Assembly (NCBI GenBank): GCA_014729205.1 | Contig: WJKG01000013.1 | Coordinates: 1 to 12,647, forward strand | Length of the DNA stretch: 12,647 nt | DNA from: a candidate division GN15 bacterium | GTDB lineage: Bacteria; Zixibacteria; MSB-5A5; GN15; FEB-12 | Direction: 5' to 3' | In this document: positions 6,042 to 12,064 of the stretch, one piece after another | Layout of the letters: each line of letters starts with the position of its first letter | How positions within the stretch are numbered: position 1 is the first letter of the stretch | Translations under genes and position numbers: made by a program | The notes under the pieces: generated by a model | Seen by the model: the letters and a program-made list of their open reading frames with translations, nothing else | The model's database searches: none | Told to the model about the DNA's origin: nothing

Positions 6042-8168
6042 ATGAGACGAGAGTTGGACGCCATATTCCGCCCCGAATCGATCGCTGTAATCGGGGCATC
6101 GTCCCGCAAGAATACCATCGGCCGGGAGCTTCTGCACAACCTGATTACGGCCGAATTCAACGGTAAGGTCTTTCCGGTCAACCCGAAGGCTTCCGTAATA
6201 CACTCCATTAAGTCCTATTCGACCATCCTCGATGTGCCCGATGCGGTTGATGTGGCGATTATCATTGTACCCAAGGAGCATGTCAACGCCGTGGCCCGAC
6301 AGTGCGGTGAGAAGGGAGTCAGGGGGATCGTTGTGATTTCGGCCGGATTCTCCGAGGTCGGACGCGAAGGAAAGAAGCGGGAGATGGAGTTGCTGGGCAC
6401 CGTGCGCAAATATGGTATGCGGATGATTGGCCCCAACTGCTTTGGAGTGGTGAACACTGATCCTGATATTCGTCTCAATGCGACTTTTGGCAAGACGTTC
6501 CCGGATCATGGACGCCTTGGGTTTATCACGCAGTCCGGTGCCATGGGTGAGGGCATCATGTCGATGGCCAAGCAGCTTGGAATAGGTTTCTCGATCGTCG
6601 CCTCCATCGGCAACAAGGCGGATCTGTCATCGAACGACATGCTCGAGTATTTCAAGGACGATCCGAATACCGATGTTATCCTGATGTACATGGAGAATTT
6701 TGGTAATCCGCGCAAGTTCACGCAGATAGCACGCGAGGTTTCGAAGGTCAAGCCGATCGTCGCGGTGAAGTCCGGCCGCACGACCCTGGGAGCGAAGGCC
6801 GCCAGTTCACACACCGGAGCCCTGGCGGGACTGGACGTTGGTGTTGATGCGGTATTCGAGCAGACCGGTGTGATTCGTGTGGATACCGTTGAGGAATTGT
6901 TCGATGTTGCCATGGCACTGAGCAAGCAACCGGTGCCCAAGGGGAATCGGGTGGTGGTCGTGACCAATGCCGGTGGACCGGGCATTCTGGCTACCGATGC
7001 GCTCATCAGCTCCGATATGCAAATGCCGTCGTTGACCAAAGCTACGGTGAAGAAACTTCAAGAGCATATATCAGCGGAGGCATCGTTCGCCAACCCCATG
7101 GATATGGTTGCCGGCGCCGGCGGCCGCGAGTTCAAGATCACACTGGAGGCGGTCAAGAAAGACAAGCGCTATGATACCATTCTGCCGATCTTCGTCCCAC
7201 CGGTAACTATCGATCCCATGGATGTCGCCCGCAGTATCCACGAAGCGCTGGAAGATACAGACAAGACGGTGATGGCAGCATTCTTTGGTGCTTTTGGTGA
7301 AGGTATGCGCAGCAATGCGATCGACTATCTCAAAGATCGCGGCATTCCCACCTACTGGTTCCCCGAGGCGATTGCCAAGGTGCTCTCCCGACTGGATCGC
7401 TACCGCCAGTGGCGTGATCGGCCGCGTCCGAAGTTCCGCAAGTTCAAAGTCGATTCGGCGCGAGTGGACGAGATCGTCAATGCCGCCATAGCCGGCGGTG
7501 ATAAGCAGGTGACAATTGTCGGCGATGAAGCCATTCAGATACTCCAGGCGTACGGGATACCCGCTGCCGGATATCGCTACGCATCGAGCGCCAAAGAAGC
7601 TGTTGAGGTGGCCGAGGCGATGAGTTATCCGGTTGTGATGAAGGTGAACACACCGACGATGCTTCACAAGACCGAGGCCGGTGGTGTGATTGTCGATCTT
7701 CGTTCCGACAAGGAAGTACGCCAGGCGTTTCGCGAGCTCGAGCAGCGGGTCAAGGACAGTGTGACCACGGATGAACCGTTCACCGTTGCCATGCAGGAGA
7801 TGATCAGCGGTGGTATTGAGACTGTCATCGGTCTGACCACTGACCCGTCGTTTGGCCCCTTGATGATGTTTGGGCTGGGCGGCATCTATGTAGAGGTAAT
7901 GAAGGACGTGGCATTCCGGGTCCATCCGCTGAGTGTACAAGGAGCCCGAGATATGATCCAGACCATACGGTCGTATCCGTTGCTGACGGGTTTCCGCGGA
8001 GCGCCACCGGTAAATGTGGCCACGATTGAGGAGACGCTGCTGCGGTTGTCGCAGCTGGTCGGTGACTTCACGTGCTTTGACGAAATAGACATCAACCCAT
8101 TCATTGTCTCACCTGACAAGGACAAGTGCAAGGCTGTGGATGCCCGATTTATCATCCAGACTGGATGA
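6042..8168 (+). CDS. Acetate-CoA ligase (ADP-forming), fused alpha-beta subunits
   Basis: This enzyme converts acetyl-CoA (or another acyl-CoA), ADP and phosphate to acetate, CoA and ATP, a substrate-level phosphorylation step common in fermenting archaea and anaerobic bacteria. The 708 residues contain, in order, a CoA-binding Rossmann domain (IFRPESIAVIGASSRKNTIG, residues 8-27), the succinyl-CoA synthetase-like ligase domains (GFITQSGAMG; SSHTGALAG with His257, the expected phosphorylated histidine; VTNAGGPGILATDA) and a C-terminal ATP-grasp beta domain starting near residue 480 (VMKVNTPTMLHKTEAGGV, with His542). All expected motifs are present and there is no C-terminal acetyltransferase domain, so it is not a Pat-type protein lysine acetyltransferase. 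Substrate preference among acyl-CoAs cannot be told. The best ribosome site (AAGGA at 6023-6027) is 14 bases upstream, longer than usual, but the ATG matches the family N-terminus. It stands alone after the ppdK terminator. Confidence 0.94.
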   Translation: MRRELDAIFRPESIAVIGASSRKNTIGRELLHNLITAEFNGKVFPVNPKASVIHSIKSYSTILDVPDAVDVAIIIVPKEHVNAVARQCGEKGVRGIVVISAGFSEVGREGKKREMELLGTVRKYGMRMIGPNCFGVVNTDPDIRLNATFGKTFPDHGRLGFITQSGAMGEGIMSMAKQLGIGFSIVASIGNKADLSSNDMLEYFKDDPNTDVILMYMENFGNPRKFTQIAREVSKVKPIVAVKSGRTTLGAKAASSHTGALAGLDVGVDAVFEQTGVIRVDTVEELFDVAMALSKQPVPKGNRVVVVTNAGGPGILATDALISSDMQMPSLTKATVKKLQEHISAEASFANPMDMVAGAGGREFKITLEAVKKDKRYDTILPIFVPPVTIDPMDVARSIHEALEDTDKTVMAAFFGAFGEGMRSNAIDYLKDRGIPTYWFPEAIAKVLSRLDRYRQWRDRPRPKFRKFKVDSARVDEIVNAAIAGGDKQVTIVGDEAIQILQAYGIPAAGYRYASSAKEAVEVAEAMSYPVVMKVNTPTMLHKTEAGGVIVDLRSDKEVRQAFRELEQRVKDSVTTDEPFTVAMQEMISGGIETVIGLTTDPSFGPLMMFGLGGIYVEVMKDVAFRVHPLSVQGARDMIQTIRSYPLLTGFRGAPPVNVATIEETLLRLSQLVGDFTCFDEIDINPFIVSPDKDKCKAVDARFIIQTG

Positions 8169-8173
8169 CACTC

Positions 8174-8204
8174 TTGCATCTGCTCACCGTATGTACCATA
8201 TATA
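8174..8204 (+). promoter_or_regulatory. Possible promoter for the DUF3566-like gene and gltX
   Basis: TTGCAT (8174-8179) is followed by an AT-rich run; CATATA begins after 17 bases and TATATA (8199-8204) after 19. The 71-base gap lacks a terminator for the upstream gene, so read-through is also possible. Confidence 0.3.
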
Positions 8205-8239
8205 GTTGTAGTGAGTAGACGCATAGAACGGGAGTATGC

Positions 8240-8773
8240 ATGAAATACGAGTTACAATCGATCGGCCTGTGGAGCGCGTTCAAGATCCTGTTTCTGTTCA
8301 ATCTGATCGCAGGCTTCGTGGTGGGCCTGATATATGCCCTGCTTTTCTCGTTCATCATGACTATCGCATCACAGATGCCGGGCATGCCGATACAGCAGTT
8401 CCAGTCGATGGGAACATCGACAGGAGCGCTGGTGATAATAATGCCGATCATGTTCTCGCTTGGTTCGGCGGTCTTCAACACCATCCTGGGGTTCATCGCG
8501 GCATTGTTGTACAATGCCCTGGCCCGGCTGATAGGTGGTTTGGAGTTGGATCTGCAAGTGGCATCGCCGGAACACGCCGAGATGTCTTCGACGCGACCGA
8601 CGTCGGTCGGGCCGGCCGGCCATGCGGCCACGGCACCGGGAGCGCCGCCGCATCAGCACACACCACCTCCGCCGCCTCCGGCTCAACCGCAGCAGCAGCC
8701 GCCCGAACCGCCCCAAGAGCAACCGCCGCCGGCTGACCGGGATGACGATAACCGACCGAATCAACCAACCTAA
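8240..8773 (+). CDS. DUF3566-like membrane protein with proline-rich tail
   Basis: This 177-residue protein starts with a short amphipathic segment (residues 1-11) and has two long hydrophobic regions, about residues 14-42 and 60-97, separated by a Met-rich loop. The layout, with S-x-F-K before the first helix and ALLYNALARLIGGLELDL ending the second, resembles the DUF3566 group of small two-helix membrane proteins of unknown function. From about residue 115 the protein is disordered: residues 134-167 are mainly Pro and Gln with runs of up to six prolines, ending in an acidic and polar stretch (DRDDDNRPNQPT). Such a tail suggests a protein-interaction arm in the cytoplasm. GGGAG (8230-8234) is five bases before the ATG. 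The stop lies 24 bases before the gltX start, so the two genes are likely co-transcribed. The family match is from memory of its pattern. Confidence 0.75.
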   Translation: MKYELQSIGLWSAFKILFLFNLIAGFVVGLIYALLFSFIMTIASQMPGMPIQQFQSMGTSTGALVIIMPIMFSLGSAVFNTILGFIAALLYNALARLIGGLELDLQVASPEHAEMSSTRPTSVGPAGHAATAPGAPPHQHTPPPPPPAQPQQQPPEPPQEQPPPADRDDDNRPNQPT

Positions 8774-8797
8774 CAGGGAGTGCCGTCAAGTCATCGT

Positions 8798-10246
8798 ATG
8801 AGTTCAACACCAGTAAGAGTCCGCATTGCCCCATCGCCATCGGGTTACCTCCATGTTGGTACGGCCCGAACGGCTATTGCTAATCTCCTGTTTGCCCGTC
8901 ACTACGAGGGCGCCTTTGTTATCCGCATTGAGGATACCGACAAGGAGCGCTCCAAAGCCGAGTTGATCGAGCCGATAACCGATGCGCTCAAATGGCTGGG
9001 GATCGAGTCTGATGAATCCCTGGTCTACCAGTCACAGCGGTTGAATCAATATGGGCAGTACGCTGGCAAGATTCTCGATGCAGGACATGCATACCGGTGT
9101 TTCATGACGGCGGAGGAGATCGAGGCGGAGCGCAAGCTGGCCCGCCAGGAGAAGCGTAATCCGGATTACCGGACACCGTCGCTGTCGCTGAGCGAGGATG
9201 AGATTCACGAACGGGTGGCGGCAAATGTCCCGCACACCATCAGGTTGAAGATCCCCAATGGGGAGACGACTTTTGATGACATGGTGTCGGGTCACCTGAA
9301 GAAGGCCAATGTCGATTTGGAGGATCTGGTGCTGGCGCGTTCTGATGGAACCGCCACATACAACCTGGCAGTAGTCGTTGATGATCACGAGATGGGTATC
9401 AGCCATGTGATCCGTGGCAATGATCATATCACCAACACCTTCAAGCAGGTGCTGATCTACCGCGCTCTTGAATGGGAGCCGCCGGTATTTGGGCATTTGC
9501 CGTTGATCCTTCGTCCCGACAAGAAGAAGGTTTCCAAGCGCCTTGGTGACAAGGACGTCAACGAGTACCAGAAAGAGGGCATTCTGCCCGAGGCGATGTT
9601 CAACTACCTGTGTCTGCTCGGCTGGTCGCCAAAGGAAGACCGCGAGGTGTTCACGGTGCCGGAGTTGATTGAGCGTTTCACAGAGAAGAATTTCAACGCC
9701 TCCAATGCTGTGTTTGACGAGGAGAAGCTGCTCGCGATCAACAAGGCACACATTATGCTCAAGAGCGACCATGAGCTGGCCACGCTGGTGGCGCCGTTAC
9801 TGGTCGAGGCGGACCTGACTACCAAGTACTGGCTGGAGACGCGCTGGGAGTATCTGCGGCACGTCGTTGGCCTGCTCAAGGAGCGGGTGACGCGGCTGGA
9901 CGATTTCCCCGCGCAGAGTGGGTTCTTTTTTCAGTTTGATTATACTTATGACGAGAAGGCCGCAGGCAAGCACTTCACACCGGAAGCGGCGGAATACCTG
10001 AAGAAGCTCTACGAGCGGTTTGCCTCCTTGTCGCGGTTTGATGCGGAGTCGTTGGAGAAGACCCTTTCGGACCTTGCCGACGAGTTGGGGGTGAAACGGG
10101 CCAAGCTGATTCATCCGACCAGGCTGGCGGTTTCCGGAGTACCGGTTGGACCGAGCTTGTATCATATGCTTCAGGTACTCGACCAGCGTGTGGTCCTGGA
10201 GCGCCTGGAGAAAGCGATTGAACATATTCAAAAGCAGAATTCGTAA
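8798..10246 (+). CDS. gltX: Glutamyl-tRNA synthetase
   Basis: This class I aminoacyl-tRNA synthetase charges tRNA-Glu (and possibly tRNA-Gln if non-discriminating) with glutamate in the cytoplasm. The 482-residue length is normal. The signature RIAPSPSGYLHVGTART carries the HIGH-like motif H-V-G-T (His19), and KKKVSKRLGD (residues 242-251) carries the KMSKS-like loop. The connecting region has IRGNDHITNTFKQVLIYRAL, typical of the tRNA acceptor-binding part, and the helical anticodon-binding domain fills the last 170 residues. ATG 8798 is chosen because it directly precedes the conserved N-terminus. An in-frame GTG at 8780 overlaps the only Shine-Dalgarno-like sequence (AGGGAG, 8775-8780), which is 17 bases from the ATG, so the ribosome site is poor and initiation may depend on coupling with the upstream gene. 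Whether it is discriminating cannot be read with confidence. Confidence 0.96.
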   Translation: MSSTPVRVRIAPSPSGYLHVGTARTAIANLLFARHYEGAFVIRIEDTDKERSKAELIEPITDALKWLGIESDESLVYQSQRLNQYGQYAGKILDAGHAYRCFMTAEEIEAERKLARQEKRNPDYRTPSLSLSEDEIHERVAANVPHTIRLKIPNGETTFDDMVSGHLKKANVDLEDLVLARSDGTATYNLAVVVDDHEMGISHVIRGNDHITNTFKQVLIYRALEWEPPVFGHLPLILRPDKKKVSKRLGDKDVNEYQKEGILPEAMFNYLCLLGWSPKEDREVFTVPELIERFTEKNFNASNAVFDEEKLLAINKAHIMLKSDHELATLVAPLLVEADLTTKYWLETRWEYLRHVVGLLKERVTRLDDFPAQSGFFFQFDYTYDEKAAGKHFTPEAAEYLKKLYERFASLSRFDAESLEKTLSDLADELGVKRAKLIHPTRLAVSGVPVGPSLYHMLQVLDQRVVLERLEKAIEHIQKQNS

Positions 10247-10278
10247 CATGTATAGATACTTGAAAGCAGGATCACACC

Positions 10279-10779
10279 ATGAGTGAAGAGAAGGCTAAAG
10301 TTGCCGAGATCCTTCGTCGCGCCATCAAGGGCGAGGAGGATGGCTATAAGTTCTACAATTTGCTGGCTCAGAAGACCACCAACCCGGATGCCAAGCGCAA
10401 GCTGGAGAACCTGCGTGACGATGAGAAACGTCACCGCGAGACGTTGATCGAGATCTATCACAAGGAGATCGGCCCCGAGGTGGGTGAGCTTCCGGACAAG
10501 GGAATCGGTGCTCTGGCACAGGTATTCCGCAAGGGGCACCTGGAGGAACGCAAGACGGAAATGGAATTCATCGATCTGGCGATTGAAGCCGAACTGGCCG
10601 CAACAGACTACTATCACGAGCAGCGGGATGCCGTCGACGATGAGGCCTGGAAGAAAGTCTTCGACCAGTTGGCCACGGAAGAGCACACCCACTTCGAACT
10701 GTTGCAGGCGGAGCGTGATGCTATCTCCGGCAACTACTACTGGTTCGGTTATGACAGCGGATCCCCGCTGGAGCATTGA
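10279..10779 (+). CDS. Ferritin-like di-iron protein (rubrerythrin catalytic domain only)
   Basis: Proteins of this fold reduce hydrogen peroxide at a di-iron centre or oxidise and store iron in the cytoplasm. The 166 residues form a four-helix bundle with the expected ligands: Glu20 in GEEDGYKFY, the pair Glu49/His52 in DDEKRH, Glu104 in IEAELAATDYY and the pair Glu135/His138 in EEHTHFE. The usual C-terminal rubredoxin domain of rubrerythrin is absent; the protein ends with an aromatic stretch (GNYYWFGYDSGSPLEH). A separate rubredoxin-like protein is encoded 65 bases downstream, so the rubrerythrin appears to be split in two genes. AGGA (10268-10271) is seven bases upstream of the ATG. It sits between gltX and two peroxiredoxin genes in a peroxide-defence cluster. 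It could alternatively belong to the wider erythrin/iron-transport group, which shares the fold. Confidence 0.88.
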   Translation: MSEEKAKVAEILRRAIKGEEDGYKFYNLLAQKTTNPDAKRKLENLRDDEKRHRETLIEIYHKEIGPEVGELPDKGIGALAQVFRKGHLEERKTEMEFIDLAIEAELAATDYYHEQRDAVDDEAWKKVFDQLATEEHTHFELLQAERDAISGNYYWFGYDSGSPLEH

Positions 10780-10844
10780 CATCGCACGTATCAGGTGTCA
10801 TGCTATATCGTATGGATCGAGAAGGCGCTACAGGAGGATAACTG

Positions 10845-11039
10845 ATGGCTTGGGTCTGCAATGTTTGCGGATACGTAGAGGATGAAGAGAGCCCGCCGTC
10901 GACTTGCCCGGTTTGCGGTGCGCCTGAGAGTGATTTTGCAGAACGATTCGAGGATGATGAGGATTCCCTCTTGAACTCCAACGACGATGATGATATGGAC
11001 GATTTCGAGAAGGACCTGTTTGCTGACTATGATGAGTGA
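10845..11039 (+). CDS. Rubredoxin-like protein with acidic tail
   Basis: This 64-residue protein binds one iron (or zinc) through two CxxC knuckles, Cys5/Cys8 and Cys21/Cys24, in VCNVCGYVEDEE and CPVCGAPESDF. The short spacing and sequence are those of the rubredoxin domain at the C-terminus of rubrerythrins, not of the longer classical rubredoxins. Residues 35-64 form a strongly acidic tail (a DDEDS stretch, then DDDDMDDFEKD) that is not part of the usual domain. It likely passes electrons to the ferritin-like protein encoded just upstream, and perhaps to other partners. AGGAGG (10832-10837) seven bases before the ATG is the best ribosome site of the cluster. The stop is seven bases before the peroxiredoxin start, so the genes are co-transcribed. 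A zinc-ribbon role instead of an electron carrier cannot be excluded. Confidence 0.88.
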   Translation: MAWVCNVCGYVEDEESPPSTCPVCGAPESDFAERFEDDEDSLLNSNDDDDMDDFEKDLFADYDE

Positions 11040-11045
11040 TCGATT

Positions 11046-11546
11046 ATGAGCAGAGATACATCGTCACAGGTCGGTCAGCCATTGCTGAAGGAGGGCGACC
11101 CTGCCCCCGACTTCACACTGCCGACACATAATGAGGGAGAATTGAACCTGGCGTGGTACCAGGGTCGACAGAACGTTGTCCTGGCTTTCTATCCGGGTGA
11201 TTTCACACCGGTTTGCTCGGCTCAAATTCCCGCTTACCAGGATGTCTTGGAGCGGTTCGAGCAGCTCAATACGAAGGTGCTGGGCATTTCAGTCGATTCG
11301 CTGGCGGTCCATGATGCCTGGGCGAAGTCGATGGGAGGACTGGCCTATCCGCTCATGTCGGACTTTTATCCCCACGGCGAAGTGGCGAAGAAGTACGGTG
11401 TGTTCGATGAGAAATGGGGTGTCGCCCAGCGGGTCGTGTTCCTGATCGACAAGAAGGGCATTATCCGGTATATCGAGCGCACGATGTTCAGCGATCTGCC
11501 GAGCAACGACGAGCTGTTTCGTCGGATCGAAGCGCTCGAGGAGTAG
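11046..11546 (+). CDS. Peroxiredoxin, one-cysteine AhpC/TSA family
   Basis: This thiol peroxidase reduces hydrogen peroxide and organic hydroperoxides. The 166 residues show the thioredoxin fold with the active-site motif FYPGDFTPVCSAQ; Cys57 is the peroxidatic residue and the Pro and Thr of the PxxxTxxC pattern are present. A conserved Arg in AQRVVFLIDKKG completes the active site. Cys57 is the only cysteine in the protein, so no internal resolving cysteine exists: it is a one-cysteine type, perhaps AhpE-like, and must be re-reduced by an external thiol or protein. It starts six bases after the rubredoxin stop with no strong ribosome site, suggesting translational coupling. The next gene encodes a selenocysteine paralogue, and a flavin reductase follows, which may form the recycling chain. 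Confidence 0.93.
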   Translation: MSRDTSSQVGQPLLKEGDPAPDFTLPTHNEGELNLAWYQGRQNVVLAFYPGDFTPVCSAQIPAYQDVLERFEQLNTKVLGISVDSLAVHDAWAKSMGGLAYPLMSDFYPHGEVAKKYGVFDEKWGVAQRVVFLIDKKGIIRYIERTMFSDLPSNDELFRRIEALEE

Positions 11547-11590
11547 TCGTTCCGGTCGAACCGTAACGGTGGAAATGTGTTACAGTAAAT

Positions 11591-12064
11591 ATGTTGCAAT
11601 GGTTCACCGGAAAGAAGCCGGATTTGCTGCCCTCGGGCGAAACGGCACCCGATTTCAACCTGCCTTCCACGGACGGAGGCAATCTGTCTTTAGGCGACCT
11701 TCGCGGCCGCTGGGCGGTTCTGGCCTTCTATCTTAAGGACAATACCCCCGGATGAAACAGGCAACTGGCGGCTCTGGATCGAGCCCGCACCGAACTGGAG
11801 GCACTGAGCGCTCAGGCGCTGGCGATCAGTCCCGGCGATATCGAGGATCACAAGGCGTATGTGCGCAAACAAGGCTATGGATTCCCGATTCTGGCTGATG
11901 TCGACAAGAGTGTCAGCAAGGCTTTTGGTGTTATGCGAAGCCGCGGCCTGATGGTGATCCGGAGCGTTTATGTGCTTGATCCTGACTCGCGCGTGTTCCA
12001 CGCCGAGCGAGGCCAGGGCGACTTTGAGGCGATTGTGAAAATGATTCGGGAAGCATCGACGTGA
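11591..12064 (+). CDS. Selenocysteine-containing peroxiredoxin (in-frame TGA at 11753-11755)
   Basis: Read with TGA as selenocysteine this is a 157-residue peroxiredoxin of PrxQ/BCP type. The N-terminal half (APDFNLPSTDGG at 20-31, then LAFYLKDNTPG up to residue 54) runs straight into the TGA at codon 55, exactly where FYPKDNTPGC has its peroxidatic cysteine. The frame continues for 102 conserved codons: LAISPGDIEDHKAYVRKQG, FPILADVDKSVSKAFGV and the active-site Arg124 in RSVYVLDPDSRVF. The protein has no cysteine at all, so it is a one-selenocysteine enzyme without a resolving residue. A SECIS-like hairpin follows at 11768-11788. The true stop TGA (12062-12064) overlaps the ATG of the next gene by one base, showing that the full frame is translated. 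No strong ribosome site precedes ATG 11591, but a TAA in frame at 11564 excludes earlier ATG, GTG or TTG starts. Gene callers would miss or split it. A pseudogene is the alternative, considered unlikely. Confidence 0.9.
11753..11755 (+). other. Selenocysteine codon (UGA) in peroxiredoxin active site
   Basis: TGA codon 55 of the frame starting at 11591 occupies the peroxidatic position after T-P-G. Recoding needs SelB, the selenocysteine tRNA, SelA or equivalent and SelD, none of which is in this window. Other genes here use TGA as a normal stop, so this is local recoding and not a changed genetic code. Confidence 0.87.
11768..11788 (+). promoter_or_regulatory. Candidate bacterial SECIS element
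   Basis: Just downstream of the TGA, GGCTC (11770-11774) pairs with GAGCC (11781-11785) around a six-base loop TGGATC (11775-11780). GC (11768-11769) extends the stem to GC (11787-11788) past one bulged C. The loop begins 19 bases after the TGA and has G at its second and third positions, which fits the bacterial SECIS pattern of a short stem, small apical loop with an early G, and a spacing of roughly 16-37 bases. It lies inside the coding sequence, as expected in bacteria. Confidence 0.75.

Noticed and set aside
8780..8797. GTG start at 8780 for gltX
   Set aside because: No ribosome site precedes it at useful distance and the added six residues are not part of the family N-terminus. It remains a possibility because the site for ATG 8798 is also poor.
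10776..10809. Internal promoter before the rubredoxin-like gene (TTGACA, then TATATC)
   Set aside because: The spacing of 22 bases is too long for a sigma-70 promoter, and TTGACA overlaps the stop codon of the upstream gene by chance composition.
11591..11755. Truncated peroxiredoxin pseudogene ending at an in-frame TGA
   Set aside because: The TGA is at the one position where selenocysteine makes chemical sense, the frame beyond it is conserved and intact, a SECIS-like hairpin follows, and the full frame overlaps the next gene by one base. A random nonsense mutation would not show all of these.
11861..12064. Independent 67-residue ORF starting inside the peroxiredoxin
   Set aside because: It is simply the C-terminal part of the selenoprotein read from the first available start-like codon after the TGA. 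It has no start of its own in the family alignment.
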